64,000 nt of DNA from Monodelphis domestica (GCF_027887165.1 NC_077227.1:445164895-445228894); one strand, 5' to 3'; counted from the first letter of the stretch, positions 1 through 11,682 are shown. The notes: generated by a model not told the origin, from the letters alone. Made by a program: numbers and translations.

Positions 1-204
1 TTGTTTTTTTTTTTTTAAAGCTGGACCCTGGTTGCCAAGTGGCTAGGAGAAATTTTTTTTCTATCATTTATCACTTAACAAATATTTTTTAGCATTGAAG
101 GTCAAGCACCTCCTTTTTTGGAGTGTAAGAAACTTCAGGGCAGGAACACAATCTAATCTGATCTTGGTGATACCCCACAGAATGTTCTATGAGCTATGCT
201 CTAT
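1..204. other. Unassigned sequence with a short T-run
   Basis: Bases 3-16 are a nearly pure T-run, possibly the tail of a reverse-strand retroposon cut by the window edge. No gene or repeat family is recognised in the rest. Confidence 0.4.
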
Positions 205-362
205 TACCTGAAGACTTGAATTCAAATTGTACTTCTGACACATTATCTGTGTCAAGGTAATAAGTCATTTAACTTCTCTCTAAGCCTCAGTTTCCTCATC
301 TGAAAAATGAAAGTATTGAACTGGATGACCATTAGGGTCCAGGGTTCCTTCTAGCCCACTGT
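205..362 (+). mobile_element. MIR-like tRNA-derived SINE fragment
   Basis: The stretch contains the diagnostic order of a forward MIR-type SINE: a 'GAATTCAAATTGTACTTCTG' box-B-like region, a 'CCTCAGTTTCCTCATCTGAA' core, then 'GGGTCCAGGGTTCCTTCTAG'. This subtype, with a tail reading roughly GGACTAGATGACC...CCTTCTAGCTC, recurs many times in the window. It is diverged and so old. Confidence 0.7.
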
Positions 363-884
363 TTAAGAAGCTAAGACTAAAGTACCTTTGGTAAGTGCTA
401 TGCCAAAGTAAATACTTGCTGACTGTGTATGTGGAGGATCTGGTATGGGAAAGGGAATCCTGATTTCTAGTTGTACATGGGTTAGGGAGGAGAAAAGGGG
501 TGGGACCAAGAAGCAGATGAGTGAGAAAAAACCTTTCAAATTTGCAATTTTCAGGTGTCAGAAGTATATGGTGCACTTATTCTGACATGCGGTATTTCAG
601 GCAGACTTTCTGTTTTCCATCAACACATCTGTTGTGTGAGGTGTGACCTTTGTACTTGTTCAATCCAGAACCCACACATAAAAATGAAAACTCCAAGTGT
701 CTCTTTTCCCAGCAAGACACCCGTTTGAAAGGCTACAGTACTTTCCCTGCCCCAACCCCACATCCAACAACACCCCGTTACTAAATACATCTGCATGACA
801 AATTGCCAAACTTTAAACCCAAGCTTCCCATCATGAACTTCAGCATCATCAATCATTCCCTTCTCCTACAGTTGTCAGAAGCTA
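363..884. other. No recognised feature
   Basis: About 520 bases without a convincing gene or repeat. Short open frames on both strands lack start context, splice signals or family resemblance. Confidence 0.4.
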
Positions 885-1139
885 AATCAGTTGTTGTTTT
901 GCTGATTGGTCATGTCACAATTCTTTGTGACCCCATTTTGGGTTTTCTTGGAAAAGATCCTGGAGTGGTTTGCCATTTCCTTCTTTAGCTCAATTTGCAG
1001 ATAAGGAAACTGAGGCGAACAGGGTTAAGTGACTTGCTCAGGATCATATAGCTAACAAATATCTGAGGCAAGATTTGAACTCATGTCCTCCTGACTCTAG
1101 GGCTGATGTTCTCTATCCACTGCATCACATAGCTGCCCC
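885..1139 (-). mobile_element. MAR1/WSINE-like SINE with RTE-type tail
   Basis: Read on the reverse strand this is a near full-length marsupial SINE: 'GGGCAGCTATGTGATGCAGT' head, tRNA-like middle, 'CTCAGTTTCCTTATCTGC' core, then a 3' part describing the usual 'caaaccactcc...ccaagaaaaccc' segment and a tail near GTCACAAAGAATTGTGACATG. The tail resembles BovB/RTE LINE 3' ends, which is why these SINEs are thought to be moved by RTE. It is diverged from the common consensus. Confidence 0.88.
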
Positions 1140-1754
1140 TGAGCTGTTAGACAACTGACTATCCAGTGCTACTAACTACTCATCAGCAGCCCAGGCAGCA
1201 AGAAAAAAGAAACTACAGGAAAACTCTGAGGAGCAAGGGTTTAAAACTTTAGCAGTGGTTCATGGACTAGCAAGAGATTGGGAAAACTTGCTGCAAAACA
1301 TTCCTGTGCTGTAGCTGGAATGAAAAATGCAGAGAAGTAGGAGCTGAAAAGGTCAGACATGACATTCGCCTCTTCTGTTTGTCAAATCAAAGAAGCAGTA
1401 GCCGAATGAGACAGCAGGAGAAAACCAAATTTGCTCCCTATGCAGGGATAGGTACCAGGTGTAAAAGACTCCAAGTTGATGAGAGTTCTTGCTAGAATCC
1501 CTGGCCCCTATCCCTACAAAGTCTACCTGAATAGATGAGTTCTCACCCTCCAACCCCATCCTGTCCCGAGCTCTGTCACCATGGGACATCAACAGCCATA
1601 TGTACTAGCCTCATAAACTTGAATGATGTCCTCTTATAATGTCATCTCTATCGTGAAGAGAAAAAGCCACTAACGGTCAGTCCAAGTGCCCCAAGAAACC
1701 TTTCCTGATCTCCCCAGCTGATGACTATCTTCCCCCTCAGACCTCAATATATTG
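1140..1754. other. No recognised feature between two SINEs
   Basis: About 600 bases with no clear repeat. A 79-codon reverse frame at 1353-1592 has no recognisable domain and is probably chance. Confidence 0.4.
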
Positions 1755-2000
1755 TTATTGTGACTGTTGTCAGGTCGTTTCAGTTGTGTCCAACTCTTCA
1801 TAACCCCATTTGGGCCTTTCTTGGCAAAGATATTGGACTGGTTTGCCATGTTCTCCAGCTCATTTTACAGGTAAGGCAAACAAATTTAAGTGACTTGCCC
1901 AGGATCTCCCAGCTAGTAAATATCTGAGGTCAAATTTGAACTCTGGTCCTTCTGATTCTCCAGGTCCAGCACTCTAACCACTATGCAACCTAGTTGCCCC
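1755..2000 (-). mobile_element. MAR1/WSINE-like SINE
   Basis: Second copy of the same RTE-tailed SINE, also reversed. Diagnostic blocks on the + strand are 'TGTGTCCAACTCTTCATAAC', 'GGCCTTTCTTGGCAAAGATA', 'CTCATTTTACAGGTAAGGCA' and 'CTATGCAACCTAGTTGCCCC'. It lies in the same orientation as the 885-1139 copy but differs at many positions, so this is separate insertion rather than tandem duplication. Confidence 0.88.
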
Positions 2001-2200
2001 TATTTATTTCTGTCTTGTGCCCTAATGTATTAATTACAGAGTAGCACTGGTCACTGTTACATCTATGGACCCCGAAGTTACACCAAGTTGGAGGCACTAT
2101 GAGCACTCTCCAAAATCAAAGCTCCAAAAACCAGAGATGTGTTTTCCAGCCCACTGGAAAAGACATTATTTAATAAAGACATTTAACTAAACAGAGATAA

Positions 2201-2450
2201 GCTGGGGGCACAATGGATAGAACTCCAAATCTGGAGTTAAGAGTACCCAAGTTCAAATTTGGGCTCAAACACTTTCCAACTGAGTAGTCCTGAGGAAGTC
2301 ACTCAACCTCTGCCTGCCTCAGTTTTCTCATCTGTCAAATGGCTATAATAATGGCATTTATTACCTCAGAGGGTTATGATGAGAATAAATTGAGGTAACT
2401 GTAAAAACACTTTATAAACCTTAAAGTGCTATGTAACTGCTAGGTAGCTA
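2201..2450 (+). mobile_element. MIR/THER1-type CORE-SINE, near full length
   Basis: Starts GCTGGGGGCACAATGGATAG, has the core 'CCTCAGTTTTCTCATCTGTC', and ends with the L2-like tail 'TTTATAAACCTTAAAGTGCT'. The head-core-tail order and about 250-bp length fit an almost complete ancient MIR of the therian THER1 type. Confidence 0.85.
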
Positions 2451-2918
2451 AACACCATAGCAAGTTTAATGACAAAAAAGAGAGGCAGAGAGTTATATGT
2501 GTCACGAGAGCACCTCAGCACACATGTAAGGACACACCTAGCCAGGACCTACATGGTATATATGACCAGGTCAGTTCATACTGATTTTTCAGAGCATTAT
2601 TTCTGTTGATGTCTTAGTACTGTGTTGCATCTTGTCCCATGTAGCCTCAACATTATGTCACATCTTCACTCTCAACACCATTTTCACTAATCTTAGGGTT
2701 GTTAGGCTGCTCCCTGCTACCATCTGCTGGGCTTGAGCTACTAAGTATCTTCAAAACTCTGTTAGACTATGGTGGCTAGTAAATCTGTCCCTGATGAAAA
2801 AGGCTAACACACTTTGGGAGCTTACCCTAGAGCTTGGAGCCAACATACCTAGCAAGACAGCCAGCAGAAATTAGCAGAAGCCCCAAGGCTAAGTAAGACG
2901 GAGTTCATTTTTTAAGCC

Positions 2919-2921
<3 letters not shown>
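2451..2921. other. No recognised feature
   Basis: Roughly 470 bases without a repeat or gene that can be supported. Confidence 0.35.

Positions 2922-2962
<41 letters not shown>
2922..2962 (+). repeat. (TG)n microsatellite
   Basis: About 20 uninterrupted TG units. Its purity suggests it is polymorphic. Confidence 0.97.
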
Positions 2963-2963
<1 letters not shown>

Positions 2964-3195
2964 CACCCTAAATCTAATTCTAACCTGAATTCTCACTGGA
3001 AATTCTTTTTACTTATTTTTATTCCCCAAGATCCTGCCAAATACTCCCAAAGTTCTACATGAAGTAGGTGGAGATTTTTTTCAACTCCCCACCCCCTTTA
3101 TGCCTTTCATATTCTTTGCAAATAATAGGGGCTGCTACATAAATAATAGGCTAAGCTGAATGTAAAATAATTATCCTGGGTTCAGTAGGTCTTAA

Positions 3196-3343
3196 ATACA
3201 GAGCTGAAAAAGCTCTTGGAAGGCATCTAATCTAATCCCCTTATTTTACAGAAATCAAAATTGAGACCCAGAAAGGCAGCAGCTTACCTATAGGCACACA
3301 AATGGAAATGGCAGAACCAAGATTTAACCTAGATCCTTTGAAA
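3196..3343 (-). mobile_element. MIR-like SINE fragment
   Basis: Reverse-strand SINE of the 'gagctggaagggaccttagagatcatctagtc' type. Visible blocks are GAGCTGAAAAAGCTCTTGGA, 'CTAATCCCCTTATTTTACAG' and 'AAGATTTAACCTAGATCC'. Old and diverged. Confidence 0.7.
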
Positions 3344-3479
3344 CCAAATGCATCTCCAAAAAGGCCTGGCAAACTTTGCTTCATTGCCCCTAGAAACAAA
3401 GTGACTTGCTGTTTTATGAGATGTCCTATAGCCAGCATAAAAGGGGCCAGTCTCTCTAAAATAGTCTTCTGTGATGGTA

Positions 3480-3575
3480 GACCTATCTCCCCATTAGACT
3501 ATAATCTCCTTGAGGGCAAGGACCTTGTCTTACCTAAACTTAGTAGGTTGTTCAAGGCAAAGCACAGGGCTTTTG
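3480..3575 (+). mobile_element. L2 LINE 3' end fragment
   Basis: 'TAGACTATAATCTCCTTGAG' followed by 'GGCAAGGACCTTGTCTTACC' matches the L2 3' UTR (usual form 'ttagattgtgagctccttgagggcagggactgtct'). Confidence 0.65.
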
Positions 3576-3599
3576 TCCACATACTTGTAAATTAAATGT

Positions 3600-4764
3600 A
3601 TTTCAGAGGTGGTAATGCTAACCCATTCTAGCACACATCTTGGGAAATCTGGGATGTGTTGTGGTTTTATCAGCTTCTATGCACAAACACCATCTCTGGT
3701 TCCCATGAAAGGCCTACTCAAGTCAAATTAGCACTGGAATTCCACTTGCTAGAACTTTGCATGCCAAATGAGACCAGACATGGTCTCTGTAAAGTAAGCT
3801 ATGACATGAATTTAAAGCAGAAGTGATTTGCTAAGATCAAGAAATTCACATTGGGATTTCTTATCAAATCTTGGAGTATTATTGATACCAATTTTTTAGT
3901 TCCACTGTGCTAGGGTTTATACCAGTCTCCAATCCAGGGCCAAGCTACTTTGTCATGACCAGAAGTGGCAAGTTGGCCTCAATATAACTCACTTTTAAGG
4001 AGAACTTGACTAATCAGCTTCTTAATTAAATAATCAGAGTACTAATATTATACTTTTATACTTCAAAGTCACCCATGATCAACAGTTCTGGCCATCCTGA
4101 TCAATATTATATCATTTGTGTCAAAAGTGCTCCCATCACAGTTCCCCTGCTCCCCTTTCTCTTCTTTCCTACAAAAGAAAAGCTTTTCCCTGGGTATAAA
4201 GGGCACTGGGCATTTCCTCCTCTCCATGTCTTAGATATCTCCTATTAGAATGAAGCAACAGGGTAGAGAAATGTGAGGACAGAATGAAACAATCAAAAAA
4301 CATTGAAAGAGTCTTGTTTGTAGGTAAGAACTTGTGTTCAGTTGAAGGTACTGTCTGGGCAACTTATGTCCCATGATCAAGCTCCTAGAATATCCTTGGA
4401 TGCTGGTGGAAAAGAGCAGAGAAGTAGAGAGAGGGTGCTTCACTGAAGCTGAGGAGGGCATTTAGTAGAGTTGAAACAAATTGAGATAACCTTCAAAATA
4501 GAACCTACCAATACCCAAAGACTTCTCCCTGCAGCACCATTTGTCTGTCACATACCAGTGCCACAAACCACTGTAGCTTTCTTTCAATCTAATAGAGAGT
4601 GTGCATGGCCAGTCAGCAATACAATACAGTAAGTCAGTCAGCTGTAGGGGACAATATTATTGTTGAAACATAGGAGTGATTATTTTACAAGCTTACTGAA
4701 AGCTACATCCTCTTGGAGGCTAGACTTTTAAAGCTGTCAGCCCCAGTACAGAAATTTAATTTGT
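3600..4764. other. No recognised feature
   Basis: About 1.1 kb of AT-rich, apparently non-repetitive sequence. No frame longer than 76 codons and no recognisable motif. Confidence 0.35.
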
Positions 4765-5526
4765 TTATAAATTTACTCACTAGCTCCTCTATTCAAGGTC
4801 CAAAACTCAACTTATCGACCTCTATAGCCCATCTCTTTTCTGAACTTTTCTATTTCCTTCAGGGGCACCATCACCCTTGTAGTCATCCAGTTTCACAACC
4901 TAGACATTTTGTCCTTAGCTCTTCACTCTCCCTCACTCCACAATCAGTCAGCTATTAAATCTAGTTTCTATCTCCATAATATCTCTTCTATCCATCCCCT
5001 TCTCTCTACTCAAGTAGCTACTAATTCATGCCCATCTCACATTTCAAGCAAACCATTGCAATAACTTCCTAATTGCTCTCTGACTCAAGTCTCCCTATTT
5101 GTCAATCCATTCTTCAAACAGCTGCCAAAGGGGTGTTTTTTTAAGTGCAAATATGATCCTGCCACTCCCCTAATCGATAAATTCCAACAGTTCCCTGTTG
5201 CCCCAAGTCCTTCCTCATCCTAACTTTTCTATTGCAGTCTGGATACCTCTAATCTTTCCTGTTATGCAGGATTGAAATGTAGGTGTCATTCTCTTCTGTT
5301 TGACTTTTAAAGGCCTTCACAACCTGCCACCAACCTCACTTTGAAACCTTATACATTACATTCCTGTTTTATCCACTCAATGGAAGAGCCAAACTATCCT
5401 TCCTGATGTTCCTCATACACACTCCATTTCCTGTCTCAGCTCCTTTGTTCCAGCTATCACCAAGCCTGAAATGTATTCCCAATTCAACTCTATCTTAAAT
5501 TTCTTATTTGTTTTTCTGAAAATTAT
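4765..5526 (+). mobile_element. L2 LINE (CR1 clade), 5' piece of a split copy
   Basis: Pyrimidine-rich sequence collinear with L2: 'CTTCACTCTCCCTCACTCCA', 'CATTGCAATAACTTCCTAAT', 'AACAGCTGCCAAAGGGGTG', 'GATCCTGCCACTCCCCTAAT', 'TTCCCTGTTGCCCCAAGTCC', 'AGGCCTTCACAACCTGCC'. This is the region between the reverse-transcriptase domain and the 3' UTR. It continues at 5869 after an inserted L1 piece. Confidence 0.8.
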
Positions 5527-5868
5527 GTTTAAACCCCAAAGAGATAATAAGGGAAAATGCTTGGACAAGAATATTCTTATCTGCACTCTTTGTGGTAGGA
5601 AAAAATTGGAAAATGAGGAGATGCCCTCTGATTGGGTAATGGCTGAACAAATTGTGGTATCTGTTGGTGATGGAATACTATTGTGCCCAAAGGAATAATG
5701 AACTGGAGGAATTCCATGTGAACTGGAACAACCTCCAGGAATTGATGCAGAGTGAGAGGAGCAGAACCAGGAGAACATTGTACACAGGGACTGATAACAC
5801 TGTGGTATAATCAAATGTAATGGACTTCTCTAGTAGTCGCAATGCAATGATCCAGAACAATTTGGAAG
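5527..5868 (+). mobile_element. L1 ORF2 C-terminal fragment inserted in L2
   Basis: Matches the marsupial L1 3' half: 'ACCCCAAAGAGATAATAAGG', 'GGTAGGAAAAAATTGGAAAA', 'TGGCTGAACAAATTGTGGTA', 'GAGCAGAACCAGGAGAACAT', 'GCAATGATCCAGAACAATTT'. It stops inside the L1 with no 3' UTR or A-tail, so the downstream part was deleted or the piece arrived by another route. A closely similar stretch lies in the L1 at 26,424-27,883. Confidence 0.88.
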
Positions 5869-6060
5869 GATCCCTCTTTATATCCCTGCTGTTATTTCCC
5901 TTCCCCACCTCACCCAATATGAAAATAGAATGTCAACCACTTGAGGGTAAGGACTATTTCATTTTTTGTGTATAGATACCCCAAACCTAGAAGAATGTCT
6001 GGCACTTGGCAGGTGCTTAACAAATGTTAGGTGAGTGATTTATTGATTAACTAATACTTC
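5869..6060 (+). mobile_element. L2 LINE 3' end, continuation
   Basis: Resumes the L2 at 'AGAATGTCAACCACTTGAGG', then 'GTCTGGCACTTGGCAGGTGC' and 'TTAACAAATGTTAGG', ending in the TGATT-type tail of L2. Together with 4765-5526 it shows that the L1 fragment sits inside an older L2. Confidence 0.82.
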
Positions 6061-6295
6061 TCATCTCCCCTCCCATCTCATACTTCTCATTCTCTCATCT
6101 CCTCCTCACTGTATATCTTCCCTGTCTGAAGCATCAGGCTCTTTCCTCCCTCCAAAGGTGTTAAAATTGGTCACTAGCACAGGGAAAACTTTCAATGGAG
6201 TCCAGCTTCCTATCCCTGGGCCTTAGCAAGCTAAGAATCAGTCATGGACAATAAATATAAGTGGAAAAAAAGACATCAACTCTCTGGATAAGGAT

Positions 6296-6541
6296 GTTGT
6301 TCAATTGTTTTTCTGTTGTGTCCAATTCATCTTAACCCTATTTGAGGCTTTCTTGGCAAAAATACTAGAGTAGTTTGACATTTCCTTCTCCAGTTCATTT
6401 TACAAATGAGGAAACTGAGGCAAACAGTGTTAAGTGACCTGCCCAGTGTCACATGATAGTAAGTGTCTGAGATCAGATTTGAACTCAAGGCCTCCTCACT
6501 CCAGGACTGGTGCTCTATCTATCTACAGCTATCTGCTCCTC
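6296..6541 (-). mobile_element. MAR1/WSINE-like SINE
   Basis: Reverse copy with all blocks visible on the + strand: 'CTGTTGTGTCCAATTCATCT', 'GGCTTTCTTGGCAAAAATAC', 'CATTTCCTTCTCCAGTTCAT', 'GAGGAAACTGAGGCAAACAG', 'TTGAACTCAAGGCCTCCTCA'. Confidence 0.88.
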
Positions 6542-6840
6542 TAAGTCAATCTTAGAAATAAGTATGAAATAGTAACCCACCAGTGTTGACTAGTAGTCTG
6601 CACTTACCCACATCCTAGTCTCTGGCAGACTCTATCATCTGTCCTCAGTTACTTCTCTCTCTGTCTGTCTATGGGATCAGAGGCAAATGAAGGGTGCATT
6701 TAATATATTTATTATAGAACCTGCACAAGGACAGAATCCTCAAAATGAGAGGGCCGAGACTCCTCCTCATCAGGAATACACATTTCACTCACTTAAGTCT
6801 ACCTTTTTTTTAACCTCTTGGAAGTTTACTGGGTGTTTTT

Positions 6841-6935
6841 GGGGGGGGGGGGTTGCAAAGAGACTCTGTAGCTGACACAGAGAAAAAAAGGGAGTTGGGG
6901 AGGGAGAGAGAGAGAGGAAGAGACAGAAGAAGCAA
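6841..6935 (+). repeat. G12 tract followed by GA-rich simple sequence
   Basis: Twelve consecutive G at 6841-6852 directly after a T5 run, then a purine-rich stretch with a (GA)n core at about 6902-6918. The G-run could take part in a quadruplex, but four separate runs are not present. Confidence 0.8.
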
Positions 6936-7189
6936 ACAAGCTGGAAAACAAATGAGGGAGAAGGTAAATAATAAATGGAAAGGGATCAATAGGAGCCATT
7001 GGCTGCATAACCCTGTGAGAGATGGCTCATTTGGCCAGGGTAGTGTGAGCTGAATCCTCCAGGAGCAATTTGTCTGTCATGGATCACCTTCTGGGGTGAA
7101 TGAAAGAGAACATGAGCCAAGAAAGGCAAATAATCATCATCACACACATTTGTAAAGAAAGATTAACTAATGGTGTTTTCACATAGATA

Positions 7190-7300
7190 AATAATAGCTT
7201 ATATTTCTGTAAGTTATATATGGCCATTATCTCATTTCAGAATAATATTAGGAAAGTAGTACAAATATTTTACCTTCATATTATAGGTAAAGAAAAACAT
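7190..7300 (-). mobile_element. MIR CORE-SINE fragment
   Basis: 'AATAGCTTATATTTCTGTAA' and 'TTATCTCATTTCAGAATAAT' correspond to the reversed 3' part of MIR (usual form 'aatagctagcatttatatagcg...attatctcatttgatcctcacaa'). Confidence 0.6.
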
Positions 7301-7317
7301 CATTCTACATTAGATAG

Positions 7318-7440
7318 GGAGGGGATTGGCCTTACAGTCAGGAAGTCCTGGATTCAGGTCTTTCTTTTGACACATGTTCTAGGCAATGAGGCCATAGCCA
7401 AATGACTCAGTCTCTCAGTTCTTCAGATGACATTCAAAGG
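7318..7440 (+). mobile_element. tRNA-derived SINE fragment
   Basis: 'CAGTCAGGAAGTCCTGGATT' and 'CTCAGTCTCTCAGTTCTTCA' fit the middle of a forward marsupial SINE, strongly diverged. Confidence 0.5.
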
Positions 7441-7789
7441 CTTTAAGTTACTAAAAAATTGTTTATTTGCATTTGTAATGAGAAAATCTACACTTAGAAT
7501 TGCCCCCAATTCTAGCAAATTATAAGCCCCTATTCCCATGTTGACAAAATCATGGCATGTGTACCCTGGCATGCCAGAAGGGACTGCACTGTTCCCCCTT
7601 TGCACCATGCCTGGGGACAATATTCACATGCCCGACCCCTCTGCCCAGCAGCCCAATGTGAGCACTTCCTTCACTTTCTGGGGTAATGTGGGGGGCTCAC
7701 AGGAGGCTTGAAGGTGAAGTTTGGGCACACATTCTCTAAAAGCTTCACCAATGCTGCATACCAAATATATCACAGAGAAAATATCTGAG
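7441..7789. other. No recognised feature
   Basis: About 350 bases with no supported gene or repeat. Confidence 0.35.
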
Positions 7790-7905
7790 TCTCCAAGATA
7801 TGAAGCAGCTTATTGAAAGTCACACAGCTGGCTAGTGCCAAGCCAAGGTCCAGACTTTTGAAGGTTGACCCTATGTCTGATTCCCTATCTACTCTGTCTT
7901 CCTGA
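7790..7905 (-). mobile_element. MIR-like SINE fragment
   Basis: 'GAAAGTCACACAGCTGGCTA' followed by 'CCCTATCTACTCTGTCTTCC' is the reversed tRNA-like half of a MIR-type SINE. Confidence 0.55.
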
Positions 7906-8599
7906 CAGCAAAGGATTTCAGTAAGTTATTCTAAATCTCAAATTCTGTATCTATTGAACCTAACTCAATGAACCCCAGAAGTCAGTTTAGGAAGAAACAT
8001 GACCAAAAGCTAGAAAAAAGCTAAGAACCCTGTTGGACCCATTAACTCAGGTTTACAAATGAACATCAGTCTCCCAGATCTAATTACTGGCCCACTCTCA
8101 CCAACAAAGTGTAGAGAGGTCAAGGAATACATGAAATTGGAATTCTTTTCCACTCATCTGGCATGCATCCAGGCTCAGCCCTAGCAAAACTAGAAAGTAG
8201 GCATGCTTATATTTGATGCTATCAGCACTTCCTACTCATTACCTTGCCCCTAGCTCCAATTCTATCCTTCCTGATTTCTAATTATCTTGTGTCCAGATCT
8301 TTAAGGTTTTGCTTTCAGTGAGCTCTTAACTTATATTCCCACCAAAGGGTCAGTTGATAATAGCATCAACCATTCCCCCTGACAGGGGCAGGGACATTTT
8401 TAAGAGACATAAAAGCCTTCCAACCCCAAAGGAATGACTCATAATTACATGTAGCCCACCTTGCCCCTTGAAAGGCTGGCCCTTTGGGGAGTATATGTAG
8501 AGGGCTCAGAAAGGCAGATGCTAAGGAGGGATGAAGTTAGGAGTAGAAATGGGAAAGCCTAGTTGGAAGGTGGACTAAAGAGAGAATAAAGGAAAAACT
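7906..8599. other. Non-repetitive stretch with an AP-1-like site
   Basis: No repeat is recognised. At about 8433-8442 the sequence AATGACTCAT contains a perfect TGACTCA AP-1 consensus. A single 7-mer is expected often by chance, so regulatory function is not claimed. Confidence 0.3.
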
Positions 8600-8686
8600 T
8601 GGGTGTGGAGGAAAGGAAGAGGAGAGGAGAAGAAAAAGAGAAAGGAGAGGAGAGAGGAAAGGGCAGGTAGAAGAGAGAAAGAAGAG
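8600..8686 (+). repeat. Purine-rich (GA/GGA) simple sequence
   Basis: Almost uninterrupted A/G composition with GGAGAG and GAAAGA units. Confidence 0.85.
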
Positions 8687-10344
8687 GTCTTTTCTCCCAA
8701 ACATAAAAACTAAAATTTACCTCCACCCCACATGTCTAATTTAGAAATCTATATTCTCCAAATGGGCTAAACCAAGCTATGTGAGGTTACTAATTCATCA
8801 CCAAGTCCAGTTATCCATATTGGTTTAGTTTTTCAAAGCTTCTCCATGCAAAGTCACCTCTAGGGATAATTAGCAACAGCTTCAGGGAAGGTTTCATCTT
8901 CCCTGGGGCTCTTAGAAAACCTTCAAGTCTAAGAGCTAATCTGGATTCTCATCATTTGGGCCCATTCCACTGAACTCATCAAATTGCCCCTTCTTCCTTA
9001 GCAGTTCCCTTGTTCCCTCCCCATTTGGGCATCTTGTCTGGCACTTAAAGCCAGCTCCAGACAGTTCAGAATATCTCAGTTGTTTTGCTTATGAAAGTGA
9101 CCTTTGAATCAGACTTTTTCATACCTATATATCCTGGCTCTTGCTTCCCTTTCAGTCCATCTCAGATTAACAAGCAATATTTAAATACATGCAAATTGAC
9201 ACCCCTTTTTTGCTGACATCTAAAGATCTTTTTTTAAGGTCACTCTTTTTGATCTATCATGCGGACCTAACAAATTCATGCATTGTATATTCTATCACTC
9301 CTTGTTTTTATCTACATCTGTCTTCTCTGATTGCATTTGAATGGGTTTATTTTCTATTTTAAATAAAAGATTTATGCCTTAGCTGTCAGAGCTTGCCTTT
9401 ATTTGAAATTTTAATCTTATTTCTAGAAGTCTAGATTAACTTATTAGATTTAAGCGTCTCTAGTGTGTCTCAGAGATGGTAGGAGTATATTCTCCTGTCC
9501 GCATACAATACGTAAACAGAATGCATTCTACTTCCAGTTGAAACCAAGAACTTTATTAGTCTGTACAATACAAGAGACTCAGATCTGGAGAAGGTAATCA
9601 ACTTTGTCATTTTTAATCTGTAACCGTATGTCCTGGGAATTGCCTTCTCCAGTAAAGATGGCAGGTGATAGTTCAGATAACCTAGGGTGGGAACAGCTCT
9701 GAGGGAAGTTTCTTTCTTCAACAGAACTGTAACTAGGGCAAGTTGATCAGGGCTTTGCCCCAGGTCATCAAATTTAAAGGGTGTTAATCGCACTTGCCAT
9801 CCTTCAGCACATAAACAAAACTGTATAGCACCGAGTTAGCAAGAAGAATTTGTTTTAAAATGAGAAGCTACCAGATGGTGGACTAAGATGGATTACTTTC
9901 CTTGCATGGTAACCTCTCAAATAGCTGCCTCAGAGTTATATCCCAACATCCCTTTCCCATCCTACTCAAACTGTACTCAATTGAGGGATTGTTTTGTGCT
10001 CTTTGAATCAGATTCAAAGATTCCTAGTTAGAACTCTAAACATAGGTTTGACTTTTGGGGATTTCTTAACTAAGTCTGTTTAGGATAGAAGACAATCACC
10101 AAATCAGGCCAGATTCTATTCCCTCTTGTCCTTTACCAAGTTCTTCATAGAATCCTTTGAGAAAATAGTCACTAAGCAAGCATATTCCAATCAGGTATTT
10201 TCATGTTCCAAAACAGATCTGTCAATACCTTGTCTAAATCATAGCTTACAGGAATAGAATCCTTTATATTTTCAAAATGTCATCATAGGGTCAAATGATC
10301 ATAGGGATTAGAGACCATCTCACAGATATACATAATTAATTTCC
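8687..10344. other. Mostly unassigned; possible decayed repeat near 9.48-9.86 kb
   Basis: About 1.65 kb without a confident call. A reverse frame of about 100 codons at 9470-9793 is unlike any family recognised here. 'CTGTAACTAGGGCAAGTTGA' with 'CAAATTTAAAGGGTGTTAA' at about 9726-9790 resembles ends seen in some vertebrate hAT elements, but no second terminus or target duplication is visible. Confidence 0.25.
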
Positions 10345-10490
10345 TCATCTCATCTTCCCAGCAACTTTAGGAAGCCATTAGGGCAAGAATCATTCCCACT
10401 TCACAGAAGAGAAAACTGAGCCACAGGAAGATAAAGTGACTTGTCTGAGCTAGCCAGGGACAAAGCTGGTACTAGAACCCTAGATTCTAG
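10345..10490 (-). mobile_element. MIR CORE-SINE fragment
   Basis: 'CATTCCCACTTCACAGAAGA' and 'GAAAACTGAGCCACAGGAAG' followed by 'AAAGTGACTTGTCTGAGC' are the reversed MIR core. Confidence 0.7.
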
Positions 10491-11144
10491 ATCCCTCAGG
10501 GAACCCCAATCCACACAGCCTCATTCAACCACTAATTCTGCTGGGAAGCCTCTGTGCACCTTAGCACCAGGTTATGCTCCTTAGCAAATAAGCTTCCAGA
10601 AGGTAGGAGCGGTAAGCTCTATTGAACTTTTTACAGTGTGCCAACCATGGACCAACATTAAATCAATGGTTTTTTGACTATGGCTGCAGCAATTGCTTCA
10701 GCTATATCTCTCCAGTTGGAATTCCTCCCAAGTAGAAGGAGAGGAATGATTCTTTAAGTGGGCTGGGCATAGCATTCCCTTTGCCGCTGACCTTGGTGCT
10801 GATGATACAGCTCCCTGGGCAAAGTAAGGAGAGAAGGAGCAAAAGCAGGACAGCAGAAAGGAGGGCATCACTCAAGAACCCCAGAGGGGCTGACTTGAAA
10901 GAATTCCTTTTGTCAGGTCTAGCTAACAAACCCCAATCAACCTCTCTGCCACACCCCTCCCCCAGCAGCTTCTCAGCCCCTTTTTCTTATGCCAACCTTT
11001 CACCAGAATCTGTCTGTCACAGCCTTAAAATCAACTCAGCAACTTACTTAAGGGGCATGAGGTCCCCACTCTGGAGAGGATGAAGTTCTGAGAAGTCAGA
11101 TGTTCAAAACACAGAAACATTGAAAAAGATATATTTCTTTGTAC
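10491..11144. other. Unassigned; reverse-strand hydrophobic frame noted
   Basis: No repeat is recognised. On the reverse strand a frame around 10,790-10,930 encodes a leucine run (LLLLLLSLL) followed by CPGSC, which looks like a signal-peptide core. It has no ATG in frame at the right place and no recognisable mature protein, so it is not called as a gene. Confidence 0.25.
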
Positions 11145-11410
<266 letters not shown>

Positions 11411-11682
11411 ACCTTCTCCCTTTTCTTGACACTGTGTTTCCAAAGTCCAGAATTACCAATCCATCCTAACAAAACCACTGAAAAATTCAGTCAGACTAAC
11501 CACATTTAACATCATGTTGCTAGAGATGCCCCATCACTGAGTCGGGGCCAATACCCTTTGTTCAGTGTCTCCTGTACTCCCCTCCCTCTTTATAACCTCA
11601 TATTCAAAAGATACCTTCTTTGAAAAATAAAAGCAAATTTAAACAACTTTTGAGGATTTTTAAACTTCATCAGGCTAGTATA

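Noticed and set aside
885-2000. Two same-orientation SINEs as a possible tandem duplication
   Set aside because: They differ throughout and the DNA between them is not duplicated, so they are independent insertions.
6841-6852. G12 tract as a G-quadruplex
   Set aside because: A single run is present; four separate G-runs are not.
10702-10929. Reverse-strand leucine-rich frame resembling a signal peptide
   Set aside because: No suitable ATG in that frame, no mature-protein resemblance and no CpG or splice support strong enough.
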